Assembly (NCBI GenBank): GCA_011087955.1
Contig: JAALKR010000002.1
Coordinates: 1 to 45,032 of the forward strand
Origin: Oligoflexia bacterium
GTDB lineage: Bacteria > Bdellovibrionota > UBA1018 > CAIPTA01 > JAALKR01
Direction of reading: 5' to 3'
DNA length: 45,032 nucleotides
Numbering within the stretch: the first letter of the stretch is position 1; the number at the start of each line of letters is the position of its first letter. This document shows, one piece after another, positions 18,060 through 26,657 of the stretch. The notes under the pieces are model-generated. The model was not told where the DNA came from and did not search any database. It worked only from the letters and a program-made list of their open reading frames with translations. Made by a program: the position numbers and the translations under genes.

Positions 18060-18791
18060 ATGAAACTTTCCATAATAATTCCAGTGTATAATGAGCAGGC
18101 AACGACTGAAGAAATCCTCCGCCGAGTATGCTCCGCTCCGATTCCTAAAAAGATCTCTTCACTAGAAATTGTGGTCATCGACGATTATTCCACAGACGGA
18201 ACCCGTGATTTACTGCGCTGCATTCAAGAAGACCCTCAAAGTATAATTAAGCTGCCAGACACGGCTGAGCTCAAAGTTTTCCTACAAGAGAAAAATGGCG
18301 GCAAAGGCTCCGCCCTTCATAGGGGATTTACCGAAGCTACTGGCGATATTGTTTTGATTCAGGATGCAGACTTAGAGTACGACCCAATGGACTATCCAAA
18401 ACTATTGAACCCAATTGCAGAAGGTTACGCCGACGTTGTTTATGGCAGTCGCTTTATTGGGACTGAGCGGAGGGTATTATATTTTCTTCATTATATTGTA
18501 AACACATTCCTCACGTTTGTTTCGAATCTACTCACCAATATCAATCTGACTGATATGGAAACTTGCTACAAAGTTTTTCGCGCAGACCTACTCAAACAGA
18601 TCAAATTGGATAGTAAACGTTTCGGTTTTGAACCTGAAGTCACAGCTAAAATCTCTCGACTAAAGCCTAGGTTTTACGAAGTTGGTGTTCGATATCATGG
18701 CCGAAGTTATGAAGAGGGCAAGAAAATTACTTGGAAAGACGGGGTTGCGGCGCTTTGGTTTATTTTGAAATATAATACTTGGCGCCGATAA
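18060..18791 (+). CDS. Glycosyltransferase family 2 (dolichyl-phosphate-mannose-synthase-like)
   Basis: A 243-residue GT-A enzyme starting at ATG 18060. The opening [31 protein letters not shown], the [12 protein letters not shown] loop and [13 protein letters not shown] (DxD-type metal site) are all typical of DPM1-like GT2 proteins, which make polyprenyl-phosphate-linked mannose or glucose. [11 protein letters not shown] and [11 protein letters not shown] are also typical. No C-terminal membrane anchor is seen, so it should be peripheral. It could supply polyprenyl-P-sugar to GT-C enzymes such as the interrupted one at 5-1552. It is divergent from the sugar-transferase gene, with 95 bp between their start codons. 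Confidence 0.88.
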   Translation: MKLSIIIPVYNEQATTEEILRRVCSAPIPKKISSLEIVVIDDYSTDGTRDLLRCIQEDPQSIIKLPDTAELKVFLQEKNGGKGSALHRGFTEATGDIVLIQDADLEYDPMDYPKLLNPIAEGYADVVYGSRFIGTERRVLYFLHYIVNTFLTFVSNLLTNINLTDMETCYKVFRADLLKQIKLDSKRFGFEPEVTAKISRLKPRFYEVGVRYHGRSYEEGKKITWKDGVAALWFILKYNTWRR

Positions 18792-18811
18792 ACACTACTA
18801 ATCGATACACA

Positions 18812-19432
18812 CTAAAGGTTGTAGTCAGACGCTACGTATTCATGGCCTAATTTAATCAGCCCATTCAAAATATTAATTTGCCGTTCGCAATCATACATCG
18901 CGTTGTGGCGATTCCCTCCCGCTAGTAAGGGAAATTGTTTTTCCGCCTCTTTAATTATCGAGTTAACTTCGACCGTGCCACGAAGATTTGCCGTCAGTTG
19001 AAGTGCACCGCCAATCTCGTAGGTTCGATAGTGACAATCGCCAGTGAGCACCCCGTTGTCATATTTCGCTGGAAGCAAATAACCGTGATAGGCAAGGAAA
19101 GGCAGGTCAAAGATTCCAACATTCCAGCCGCAGATATACACATTTGGCGGCTGAACCCCGCCGTCCTGAAAAAACTGCAACAGGCTTTCACGTACTTCCG
19201 CTACAGGGGTCTCTGGAATTTTATTGCATTGTGCATAAATTTCCTTCATGTGAGTTTTCGCAAAATCCGTCTCCGGTTGCCGAGGCGTGTGTTGATAAAA
19301 CTCAAAGCGGCGTCCTTTCTCCCAAAACCCATTCTTGGTGAAAGTCATTTCAATGAGAGCAATTTGCAACACCGATTCCGTATGAGGCTCAATGCCTGTA
19401 GTTTCGATATCCAACATAAATTGCTTCTTCAT
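18812..19432 (-). CDS. DEDDh-type 3'-5' exonuclease (DnaQ-like fold)
   Basis: A 206-residue single-domain exonuclease. ExoI motif LDIETTGIEP (DxE), ExoII region WNVGIFDLPFLAYHG with the N..x..D pattern, and ExoIII HNAMYDCERQIN (H-x4-D) supply the four acidic residues and the His. It acts on DNA or RNA 3' ends with two metal ions in the cytoplasm. It lacks other domains, so it may be an oligoribonuclease/RNase T-like enzyme or a stand-alone exonuclease; substrate is unknown. It converges on the GT2 gene with 20 bp between stops and has its own upstream region (19433-19531) shared with the PilZ gene. Confidence 0.8.
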   Translation of the reverse strand: MKKQFMLDIETTGIEPHTESVLQIALIEMTFTKNGFWEKGRRFEFYQHTPRQPETDFAKTHMKEIYAQCNKIPETPVAEVRESLLQFFQDGGVQPPNVYICGWNVGIFDLPFLAYHGYLLPAKYDNGVLTGDCHYRTYEIGGALQLTANLRGTVEVNSIIKEAEKQFPLLAGGNRHNAMYDCERQINILNGLIKLGHEYVASDYNL

Positions 19433-19531
19433 AGCTTTTCTCCAGAAGCTAGACTATCACAACCGCACTCGTATGTGTCGAAAGAGCGCTGAATAATGGA
19501 CAAGCGCGTGGGAATGCAATAACTTAGCTCC

Positions 19532-20323
19532 ATGTCCGCAAAACTGGCAGCACATTCGAGACTACTAAAGGCCTTTGTGTATATTCACTGGCTCTTTCCT
19601 CTCTTTTACATTCTCATTTTAACAGCACTATATAATTTTCCTGTCTCGAAATCCTTTGATATCTTTTTCTCCTTTTTCTTTATCGCTCGTTCTGGCTTTG
19701 CGATTTGGCTTGGATGGTTATTACATCGATCGATACCATGGGCATGGCACGTATATGTTTTGCATGCGGCACTAACGATTGTTGAGCAGTTTTATGTCTG
19801 TCTTTATTTGGCCGAGAATAACACTCCTTGGGCTTCCGTATTATTGGCAAGTATCTTTGTGCTCATTGGACTAGTTCTCTTGAAGTTTGAGTTTCGAGTC
19901 CCATACTACAGTCCAAAAATTGCTTGGTGGGAAGCCGACCCTCGCTATAAAATCTCCGTTCCGGTGGAAATCTCTCATCAAAAGACTTGTTATGAAGCCG
20001 AGATTTTGGATATTTCTGCCTCGGGCTGTTTCGTAAAAATCAATGAGCACTTACCAATTCATGACATTCTATCCATAAAATTTTCCCTATTTGAAGGCGA
20101 GTATGAGCTGAATGGAGAGATTGTGTGGCGCGCTAAGTCATCCCTGACCCACCCTCGCGGACTGGGAATCCGATTCCAAAAATTGGACCGGCCTGAATAC
20201 CTTCGGCTCAAGAAAACCGTCCGAAAATTGCATTATTTGTCCCGAAAATTACGTCAAGCTCGCAAAGAGGAAAATGCCTCCATTATCGAGGCAAAAATCA
20301 ATGCAAGTGCCGACAAAAATTAA
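19532..20323 (+). CDS. Membrane protein with C-terminal PilZ domain
   Basis: A 263-residue protein starting at ATG 19532. Four hydrophobic helices fill residues about 15-130 (FVYIHWLFPLFYILILTAL and following). A PilZ-type domain covers about 145-230: ADPRYKISVPVEI, then AEILDISASGCFV and the GIRF strand near the end. PilZ proteins bind cyclic di-GMP through RxxxR and (D/N)xSxxG. The second motif is intact (DISASG); the first is degenerate (RYKIS, one Arg only), so binding is uncertain. A coiled, basic tail follows (KLHYLSRKLRQARKEE). The next genes are a TPR lipoprotein and a RodZ-like protein, hinting at envelope or pilus control. Confidence 0.75.
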   Translation: MSAKLAAHSRLLKAFVYIHWLFPLFYILILTALYNFPVSKSFDIFFSFFFIARSGFAIWLGWLLHRSIPWAWHVYVLHAALTIVEQFYVCLYLAENNTPWASVLLASIFVLIGLVLLKFEFRVPYYSPKIAWWEADPRYKISVPVEISHQKTCYEAEILDISASGCFVKINEHLPIHDILSIKFSLFEGEYELNGEIVWRAKSSLTHPRGLGIRFQKLDRPEYLRLKKTVRKLHYLSRKLRQARKEENASIIEAKINASADKN

Positions 20324-20367
20324 GCTTTTGCATTGACGCAAGCTTTGTGGACTTTTACTCTCAAACC

Positions 20368-21144
20368 ATGGGGCCATTAAAAAAGCGGGCAACAATTGTT
20401 ATTAATCTGGCTGTTTTGCTTGTTGTTTCAGGTTGCTCTTCGGCGGCCAAAAAGAAAGATGCGAAGCTCGCCAACATCTACTTAACAGCTGGAGCCAGCA
20501 GCCTACACAAAGGGAATGTTTCGTCAGCCATCACCAATTTGAAAAAGTCTCTAGAAAAAGCCCCGAAGCAACCCGAAGCACTGAGCAATTTGGGAGTCGC
20601 CTATTTCCAAAAAGGGCGGCACAAGCTAGCCAAAAAAAATTTACAAAAAGCTATTAAGATAGACAAAAATTTTCATGACGCAAAATTTAATTTGGCATTG
20701 GTGTATTTCTCTTTAAAGGAAGATTCATTAGCAGAAAGATCCTTTAGAGCAATCACTGCTATTCCTGAGTACCAACGAAATTTCGAGTCGTATTTTTATT
20801 TGGGCGAGCTTTATAAACGCAATGGAAAGCCCCAAAAATCCCACATAGCCTTCAGAAAATCCATAGAAGAAAATGAACACTTTTGCCCCGGATGGCTACG
20901 CTTAGGGGAGTCTCATTGGCGGGTAGGCAATAAGGTAGAGAGTAGAAGTGCACTAGAGAAAGCCACTACCGGCCTTTGTTATCCGTATATTGAAGGCCAC
21001 TACCGATTGGCAAGTGTCCTCGTCCAACTAAAAAATTTAGACTTGGCTCGCAAGAAGTTTAAAGAATTAATTCAACGATTTCCCAAAAGTACGTGGGCGA
21101 AAAAGTCCAAAGGGAAATTAGCTCTACTGCGTGGGGATTTCTAA
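20368..21144 (+). CDS. TPR lipoprotein, PilF/PilW-like
   Basis: The ATG at 20368 (MGPLKKRATIV) is chosen over an in-frame GTG at 20347 because it gives a compact lipoprotein signal: a basic n-region, hydrophobic core, and lipobox VVSGC. The mature protein (about 235 residues) is made of five to six TPR units (SLHKGNVSSAITNLKKSLEK, ALSNLGVAYFQKGRHKLAKK, and later repeats). This is the plan of PilF/PilW, the outer-membrane lipoprotein that helps PilQ secretin assemble. The pil genes lie 20 kb away, so the role is plausible but not proven. The stop codon abuts the start of the RodZ-like gene, so the two are co-transcribed. Confidence 0.75.
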   Translation: MGPLKKRATIVINLAVLLVVSGCSSAAKKKDAKLANIYLTAGASSLHKGNVSSAITNLKKSLEKAPKQPEALSNLGVAYFQKGRHKLAKKNLQKAIKIDKNFHDAKFNLALVYFSLKEDSLAERSFRAITAIPEYQRNFESYFYLGELYKRNGKPQKSHIAFRKSIEENEHFCPGWLRLGESHWRVGNKVESRSALEKATTGLCYPYIEGHYRLASVLVQLKNLDLARKKFKELIQRFPKSTWAKKSKGKLALLRGDF

Positions 21145-22239
21145 TTGTCTGAAGAAAATGAAACATTAGGTAGCTATCTGCGCCGTGAACGCAAGAAGCG
21201 AGAAATTTCTTTGGAACAAATTGCGTATGCTACACGCATTAGCTTAAAGATGCTTGCCGCTCTCGAAGAGGATACTCATCAGCTCCTCCCCGCAGAACCT
21301 TTTGTAAGGGGATATCTTCAGGCGTATGCTAAATATGCCAAACTAGATCCAAAAGATGTCTTACTACGATATCAGCATCACTTAGCGATCACACCAGTGC
21401 CTGTCATCGAAGCAACAAAAGAAAGTCAGGTCTTTGCGCAGGAAAAGCAAAAGGATCATAGGCGCCTAATTATCACTATTGTTTCCTTTGCTTTTATTTT
21501 GGCAGGCTACGGAGCTTATCTTTGGTTTAAGAGTAAAATTGATGAGGATCAGGCAAAACAGATACGCCTAACGCCAATTCTCCGAAACGCTTCTGTAAAG
21601 AAGGAGGAGACTTCGGCCAGTCCCACTCAAGCAATGAGTCTAGCCCAGACAACCAACAAAGCAAAGAACTCTAGCCCGCCACCACTACTATCAGCTATAG
21701 AAACTGCAAAAGCAAAGCTACGAGCAGCCTCAAACGCTCTAATAAAAAAGACAGAGGAAAAAATAGAAGCGGTTACGCCGCCAAAACCAACTGTTGTCAC
21801 TACTGTCACCACAGCAGATGAGGTTTCCGAACCTGGGCTCACTAGCGCGCTGAATGAGATTATTGATCCGATTGGATACGACCTAAAATTTAATTTACGC
21901 CTAACTGCAAAAGAGAATGTATGGATCCGCTTCCAAACCGATGCGAATGAGATTAAGGATTTAATCTTGCGAAGAAACCGCACCATATTTATTCGCGCCA
22001 ACAAGGTGATTCGATTATTTTCTGGAAACCTAAGCGGCTTAAGCTCCGAGTTTAACGGAGAGGCTTTAGAAAAAATGACTGGTGAAGGCAGAAAGCGCTC
22101 CGTAGTGTTGCCGTTCTCTGAAATTCCCAAAATTCCGCTGCCTCTGTTCCCGGAAAATATTGGTACAGCGCAAGAAAATTCGAGTTTACAAAACCGCAGT
22201 CGGCCTGCGCCACCCAGTGACTCTACAGAAACTCTTTAG
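21145..22239 (+). CDS. RodZ-like helix-turn-helix membrane protein
   Basis: A 364-residue protein; the start is a TTG directly after the preceding TAA (21142-21144), giving SEENETLGSYLRRERKKREI. Residues about 5-75 form the HTH_25 domain of RodZ (ISLEQIAYATRISLKMLAAL, then FVRGYLQAYAKYA). A single membrane helix is at about 109-130 (LIITIVSFAFILAGYGAYLWF), followed by a Ser/Thr/Lys-rich linker and a DUF4115-type C-terminal domain (about 245-330: LRLTAKENVWIRFQTD, NGEALEKMTGEG). RodZ links MreB to the cell-wall elongation machinery, with the HTH in the cytoplasm and the C-terminus in the periplasm. No mre genes are near. Confidence 0.85.
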   Translation: MSEENETLGSYLRRERKKREISLEQIAYATRISLKMLAALEEDTHQLLPAEPFVRGYLQAYAKYAKLDPKDVLLRYQHHLAITPVPVIEATKESQVFAQEKQKDHRRLIITIVSFAFILAGYGAYLWFKSKIDEDQAKQIRLTPILRNASVKKEETSASPTQAMSLAQTTNKAKNSSPPPLLSAIETAKAKLRAASNALIKKTEEKIEAVTPPKPTVVTTVTTADEVSEPGLTSALNEIIDPIGYDLKFNLRLTAKENVWIRFQTDANEIKDLILRRNRTIFIRANKVIRLFSGNLSGLSSEFNGEALEKMTGEGRKRSVVLPFSEIPKIPLPLFPENIGTAQENSSLQNRSRPAPPSDSTETL

Positions 22240-22337
22240 TTAATCACGTTATGCGTCAGATTGGGAAGCCACTAAAATAAGGCGGTTACAAATTCCAGAG
22301 TAACATTATCAAATTAATTTAAGCGCATTTTTATAAG

Positions 22338-22422
22338 ATATCCACAGAATAGAGCACTTAATCCACAATTATAACTATTTAAAATAAAAGGAATTTAATG
22401 AAATTATAATATTTTATCCACA
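22338..22422 (+). promoter_or_regulatory. Cluster of DnaA-box-like 9-mers in AT-rich intergenic DNA
   Basis: Three same-strand sites match the DnaA consensus TTATCCACA. An exact copy is at 22414-22422, and single-mismatch copies are at 22338-22346 (ATATCCACA) and 22359-22367 (TAATCCACA). The intervening and flanking DNA (about 22300-22420) is very AT-rich. The region lies between convergent genes (rodZ-like and lptF-like), where a promoter is not expected. It could be a DnaA-titration site, a replication-origin element or chance. No dnaA, dnaN or gidA gene is in the window. Confidence 0.4.
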
Positions 22423-22468
22423 GTTATCGCCAGTATCTGCGGAATTATGCCCTATAAAAGAGGCGTCG

Positions 22469-22496
22469 TTATTCCAATTTGGAATAATATTTTTAG
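22469..22496 (+). terminator. Possible rho-independent terminator between convergent genes
   Basis: An 8-bp perfect stem (TTATTCCA at 22469-22476 with TGGAATAA at 22480-22487, loop ATT) is followed by TATTTTT on the plus strand. It lies about 230 bp after the rodZ-like stop and touches the lptF-like stop codon. The stem is AT-rich, so its strength is uncertain; it would serve plus-strand transcripts best. Confidence 0.35.
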
Positions 22497-23662
22497 CGCG
22501 ATGCAATGCGCAAGGCCATTACAGCAATAATGGCTAGTAGAAGATTAGAAATCCACATGGCAACAAATGGGGGCACATAACCTTCTTCCCCCCAGCGCAA
22601 CCCTACCGTGTGCAAAAGCCAATAGCCCAACATTACAACTAAACATATTAGTAGAGAGTTAGAGCGAACCGTTCGTGTTCGAACAACTCCAAACCCCACA
22701 CCCAGAATAGAGAATACTACGCAAGCAAACGAGAGCCCGTACCTTTTCCAAAACTCAACTTTTAATCGATTCATTTCTCGAAACTCTTCATGCACGAGTT
22801 CTTCACGACTTTCTAAAACTTGTATACGTCGCCTTAAACTCGAAAAACTCATCGTCTTAGGCTTTTCCACACCGACAACTTTCGATGTGGTAAGCCTTAG
22901 AAAAATGTCATACGTATCAAATTCAATATATTCGTAGGTCGATTTTAAGGCATCGCTTCGATGCATAGTTCCGTCAAATAAGCGCAATAAAATTCCAGGC
23001 GCTCCTTCTACATCTCGTTGATTATTAAAAATCCGGCCAGATTTAGCCGCAATAAAAACTGGAGCGTTCTCATCCTTACTGTCGTAAATAAAAATGTGGC
23101 GCAATAAATCATCTCGTGAATCAATCTCATCGGCGTAAAGCACCATATCGAAAAAGCCTTCTGTAAATCGTCCCTCCTGAATTGTCGCGATCGCTTTGGT
23201 ATTAGAAATTCGAAAGACTTCATAGCGAAAGCGTTGGTTTGCCCACGGCACCAAATATAAATTCAAGGTGAGACTTAGCATCGCGACTAAAACCCCTTGC
23301 ATAAAAACAGGCGTAGCCAGTCGATATAGAGATAAACCAGAGGCCTGCATCGCAACCACTTCAGAGTCGGTGGATAATCGCCCAAAACCAATAAGCACTG
23401 CCAGCAGAAATGCAATTGGAACTACCACGGGTAAAAAAGACATGATCAAATACCCCATGATTCGGAAAATTATGTCGATAGCTACATCATGCACCACCAA
23501 AAAATCTGATAGACGGATAGCCTGAAACATTAAGAGAACAAAAATAAAAAAGAGACTGCCACCAAGAAACGGCGTACTTACCTCGGCCCAAATATACCGA
23601 AAGAGAACCCACGGCTGCCGAAACGCTCGAACGATTGAGTTCGGTCTAGGCTCAGTAGGCAT
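22493..23662 (-). CDS. LptF/LptG family LPS export permease
   Basis: A 389-residue inner-membrane permease of the YjgP/YjgQ (LptF/LptG) family, part of the LptB2FG transporter that extracts LPS from the inner membrane. It has three N-terminal helices (about 32-50, 70-110, 117-140), a periplasmic beta-jellyroll of about 150 residues, and three C-terminal helices (about 300-385). Key text: TDSEVVAMQASGLS in the first cytoplasmic loop, VPWANQRFR just after the third helix, and the late LPxx-type loop with WISNLLLAI. Only one copy is here; its partner would be elsewhere. It overlaps the upstream sugar-transferase gene by 11 bp, coupling export to glycan initiation. Confidence 0.85.
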   Translation of the reverse strand: MPTEPRPNSIVRAFRQPWVLFRYIWAEVSTPFLGGSLFFIFVLLMFQAIRLSDFLVVHDVAIDIIFRIMGYLIMSFLPVVVPIAFLLAVLIGFGRLSTDSEVVAMQASGLSLYRLATPVFMQGVLVAMLSLTLNLYLVPWANQRFRYEVFRISNTKAIATIQEGRFTEGFFDMVLYADEIDSRDDLLRHIFIYDSKDENAPVFIAAKSGRIFNNQRDVEGAPGILLRLFDGTMHRSDALKSTYEYIEFDTYDIFLRLTTSKVVGVEKPKTMSFSSLRRRIQVLESREELVHEEFREMNRLKVEFWKRYGLSFACVVFSILGVGFGVVRTRTVRSNSLLICLVVMLGYWLLHTVGLRWGEEGYVPPFVAMWISNLLLAIIAVMALRIASR

Positions 23663-25076
23663 TTTTATTAATAAACCCTCGCAGCACCGTTAAAATTAAA
23701 ATCTTAACATCGAAAGTAACACTCCAATTTTGAATATAGTATAGATCACATTCAATCCGCTTCTCTAGGTTTGTATCGCCACGCCAGCCATTTACTTGCG
23801 CCCACCCAGTGATTCCTGCTTTCACTTTGTGCCGCAACATATATTTTGGTACGTCATCTTTAAATTTCTCCACAAATTCTGGGCGCTCCGGTCTAGGTCC
23901 AACTAAACTCATATTGCCACAAAGCACGTTCCAAAATTGCGGAATCTCGTCCAGACTGGTGGAGCGTAAAAATGCGCCAATTGGAGTACGGCGATCATCG
24001 GCTTCGCTAGCCCACACAGGCCCAGTCTTATCTTCTGCTCCAACACACATTGATCGAAACTTCCACATTTTAAACCTATGTCCATCCAGGCCAAGGCGTT
24101 CCTGAGCATAAAAGACTGGCCCCTTACTGGTGAATTTTACAAGTATAGAAATTAGTAAAAATAGCGGAGAAAATAAAGTTATCGCAAACATAGAGCCTAC
24201 AATATCTAAGCCCCGCTTAAGGGCGCTCGCCTCTAGATTAATCCCCGTCGAATTAAACGAAATCACTGGGAGCCCATCGAAGGAATCCACACCGAACCCT
24301 AGGGTAACAAACTCAGCAATGTCTGGAATCACAGTTACTTCCACGGCTAGTTTTTCTGTCTTCCGAATCATTCCAATCAGATTTTCAGAGTCTTTTCGCG
24401 GTAACGCAAAGTATAGATGAGAGATTTGACGCTTAGCACAAATATTAAGGGTCTCTTTATAGGTTCCCAACATCGTATAACGTTCATCTAGTCTACGACG
24501 TTCATCTGGGCAAACTTCGCTAAACTTTCCGTCGGCACTAACAAAGCCTAAGACCCGCAAACCATACTCAGGATACTTAGCCAAAGAATCGGCTATGCGA
24601 AATGCCGTCGAACCCGTGCCAACGATGAGCACGTCTCTAAACTTTCCTAGCCGTCGACGCAAAATCGGCAACATATAGAAGAGTGTTTTACGCAAATATA
24701 CAATGTAAATACCTGAAATTATTGAAAAATAAACTAAAGTCAATCGCGAATACTTATATTCAGCGATCATATACGTGAGCGCCACAAAAATAAGTATGGC
24801 AAAAAGGTGGGCCCGCAAAATCATCAATAATTCCCGAACTCCCCGTAAGAGAACTGGTGGACGATAAATGCAAAAGCTAGTAAAAACAACCAACCAGATT
24901 AGAACCACAGGCACAGCTAACGATAAATATTGTGAGAGTGGCGGGACGCCTTTCGTCACGGGAACAACCCCCGTATAGAAACGAAGATAATAGGCGGCCA
25001 ACCAAGCCAGGATGATTCCAGCTCCGTCAAGCACTCGCAGAACAAGTCCGATTTTCTGATGCGACTGTGTTAACAC
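23652..25076 (-). CDS. Undecaprenyl-phosphate sugar phosphotransferase (WcaJ/WbaP-like)
   Basis: A 474-residue initiating transferase starting at GTG 25076 (LTQSHQKIGLVLR next). Four N-terminal membrane helices are followed by a CoA-binding-like Rossmann segment (VLIVGTGSTAFRIADSLAKY), a further helix (ITLFSPLFLLISILV) and the catalytic domain: FYAQERLGLDGHRFKMWKFR, RSTSLDEIPQFWNVLCGN, MSLVGPRPERPEFV, HKVKAGITGWAQVNGWRGDT. The last segment is characteristic of undecaprenyl-phosphate glucose/galactose phosphotransferases (WcaJ type). It differs from the enzyme at 16543-17964, so the locus may start two glycans or use two first sugars. lptF follows with an 11-bp overlap. Confidence 0.92.
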   Translation of the reverse strand: MLTQSHQKIGLVLRVLDGAGIILAWLAAYYLRFYTGVVPVTKGVPPLSQYLSLAVPVVLIWLVVFTSFCIYRPPVLLRGVRELLMILRAHLFAILIFVALTYMIAEYKYSRLTLVYFSIISGIYIVYLRKTLFYMLPILRRRLGKFRDVLIVGTGSTAFRIADSLAKYPEYGLRVLGFVSADGKFSEVCPDERRRLDERYTMLGTYKETLNICAKRQISHLYFALPRKDSENLIGMIRKTEKLAVEVTVIPDIAEFVTLGFGVDSFDGLPVISFNSTGINLEASALKRGLDIVGSMFAITLFSPLFLLISILVKFTSKGPVFYAQERLGLDGHRFKMWKFRSMCVGAEDKTGPVWASEADDRRTPIGAFLRSTSLDEIPQFWNVLCGNMSLVGPRPERPEFVEKFKDDVPKYMLRHKVKAGITGWAQVNGWRGDTNLEKRIECDLYYIQNWSVTFDVKILILTVLRGFINKNAY

Positions 25077-25099
25077 AGCCTAAGTTTATTTTTTTAGGC
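25065..25099. promoter_or_regulatory. Palindrome and inverted repeat in the divergent wcaJ-like/pepA interval
   Basis: A perfect 14-bp palindrome, CTGTGTTAACACAG, covers 25065-25078 and includes the GTG start of the sugar-transferase gene. It is followed by an inverted repeat GCCTAA (25078-25083) and TTAGGC (25094-25099) flanking a T-rich spacer. The position, between divergent genes, suits an operator or a translational control element. Fourteen-base palindromes occur by chance every 16 kb or so, so this is only a candidate. Confidence 0.3.
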
Positions 25100-25127
25100 A
25101 CTAAGAGTCAATTAGAAGGGGTAGCTC

Positions 25128-26627
25128 ATGAATATAGTCGTTAAAACACAACATTTTGGGAAAGCAGATCAGAACACCTTAGTGATCGGAGTGTTTACCG
25201 ATAAGAAGAAAAACGCCATTATCTCGAAAGCCTTAAAGCCTTTCACCGAAGAGATTCACGCTCTCAGCAAAAACAAGGTGTTTAGCGGGGAAAAGGAATC
25301 TACTTATTTCCTACGTAATTTCGACGGGCAAAATATTCTATTCTTCGGGCTTGGCGAGGCAAAATCAGCTGAGACAGAAGTGCTACGATGCGCTGGAGCT
25401 AAAGTTTACACGTCACTCGTAGCTGAAAAAATTAGCGATATAGCGGTAAGCGTTGATTCATTTTATACAGCTAACGGATCTAAGGGAGCGGCATTCGACG
25501 CCTACGTACAAGCATTTGCTGAAGGACTATTACTCTCGACTTACAAGTTTGATAAATACAAATCAGATGTAAAACCAAGCCCAGAGCTCGAAGTAACATT
25601 TCTGCAAGAAGATCAAACAACACCAACGAAAAGAGCAGTAGATATTGCAAAAGCTTGCGCCGACGCTGTCTTTATTGCTCGCAACCTTTCGAATGAGCCC
25701 GGCAGCACAATTTACCCTGCCACACTGGCAAAGGAATCTGAGCGTTTAGCCCAAAAATATGATGTACGCTGCAAAGTGCTCGACGTTCCTGCCATCAAAA
25801 AAGAAAAGATGGGTGGCCTAATAGGCGTTGGACAAGGCTCCACTCACACACCAAGATTTATCATTCTCGAATACAAGCCTACGAAAGCAAAGCGTGATGC
25901 GAAAAAGGTAGCTTTTGTTGGCAAAGCAATTACATTTGACTCGGGTGGCATTTCATTAAAGCCCGGTGCCTCCATGGATGAAATGAAGCACGACATGAGT
26001 GGCGGTGCGAATATGATTGCAGCAGTTCTGCTCGCCGCCAAGCTCAAATGCCCAAATCCAGTGAGCGCATATATCGCAGCGGCGGAGAACATGCCGAGTG
26101 GCACCGCAATCGTGCCAAGTGCAGTACTGCACACACGTTCTGGAAAAACAATTGAAGTATTAAATACGGATGCTGAGGGACGACTAGTTCTTTCTGACGC
26201 TTTAGACTACGCACAAGACGCCAAGCCGGATTATATTATCGACGCCGCCACGTTGACTGGCGCGGTTGTGGTCGCATTAGGAAGTATTTGCTCTGCAATT
26301 ATGGGCAATGACCAAGAGATGATGGATCAATATCTATCTGCAGCAGAGAAAACTGGCGAGAAGCACTGGCAACTTCCACTCTATAAGGAATATACCGACG
26401 ACATGAAAGGCAGTAAGATTGCAGACCTACGCAATATTGGCAGCGACCGTTCAGCAGGCTCGTCAAAAGCCGGGGCATTCCTTCAAGAGTTCGTAAAAGA
26501 AGGCTCCAGCTGGATGCATATCGACTGTGCGGGCTCGGCATGGAATCAGCGCCATCTTCCATATGCTGGAGTTGGTGCATCTGGACATGGCGTACGAACT
26601 TTAGCTGAGTTTGCCTGTTCTGTTTAA
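25128..26627 (+). CDS. pepA: Leucyl aminopeptidase (M17)
   Basis: A cytosolic hexameric dizinc/dimanganese aminopeptidase that removes N-terminal residues from peptides. Its 499 residues suit the family. An N-terminal macro-like domain (about 1-170) is followed by the catalytic domain, with NLSNEPGSTIYPATLA, VGKAITFDSGGISLKPG (metal-binding Lys and Asp), MKHDMSGGANMI, and the signature NTDAEGRLVLSDAL (metal ligands Asp and Glu, catalytic Arg). The end GASGHGVRTLAEF is also typical. The start is ATG 25128 with an AAGGGG ribosome-binding site 8 bp upstream. Some family members also act as DNA-binding proteins in recombination; nothing here tests that. Confidence 0.96.
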   Translation: MNIVVKTQHFGKADQNTLVIGVFTDKKKNAIISKALKPFTEEIHALSKNKVFSGEKESTYFLRNFDGQNILFFGLGEAKSAETEVLRCAGAKVYTSLVAEKISDIAVSVDSFYTANGSKGAAFDAYVQAFAEGLLLSTYKFDKYKSDVKPSPELEVTFLQEDQTTPTKRAVDIAKACADAVFIARNLSNEPGSTIYPATLAKESERLAQKYDVRCKVLDVPAIKKEKMGGLIGVGQGSTHTPRFIILEYKPTKAKRDAKKVAFVGKAITFDSGGISLKPGASMDEMKHDMSGGANMIAAVLLAAKLKCPNPVSAYIAAAENMPSGTAIVPSAVLHTRSGKTIEVLNTDAEGRLVLSDALDYAQDAKPDYIIDAATLTGAVVVALGSICSAIMGNDQEMMDQYLSAAEKTGEKHWQLPLYKEYTDDMKGSKIADLRNIGSDRSAGSSKAGAFLQEFVKEGSSWMHIDCAGSAWNQRHLPYAGVGASGHGVRTLAEFACSV

Positions 26628-26657
26628 TATTAAGTAAGTCACAGGGAGATCATTTTG

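Noticed and set aside
17965-18102. Longer N-terminus for the sugar transferase, from 18102
   Set aside because: It would overlap the start of the divergent GT2 gene and adds residues not seen in the family; ATG 17964 has a good ribosome-binding site.
20298-20336. Inverted repeat TCAATGCAA/TTGCATTGA after the PilZ gene as a terminator
   Set aside because: The 21-base loop is long, the first arm lies inside the coding sequence, and no T-run follows; the next gene begins 31 bp later on the same strand.
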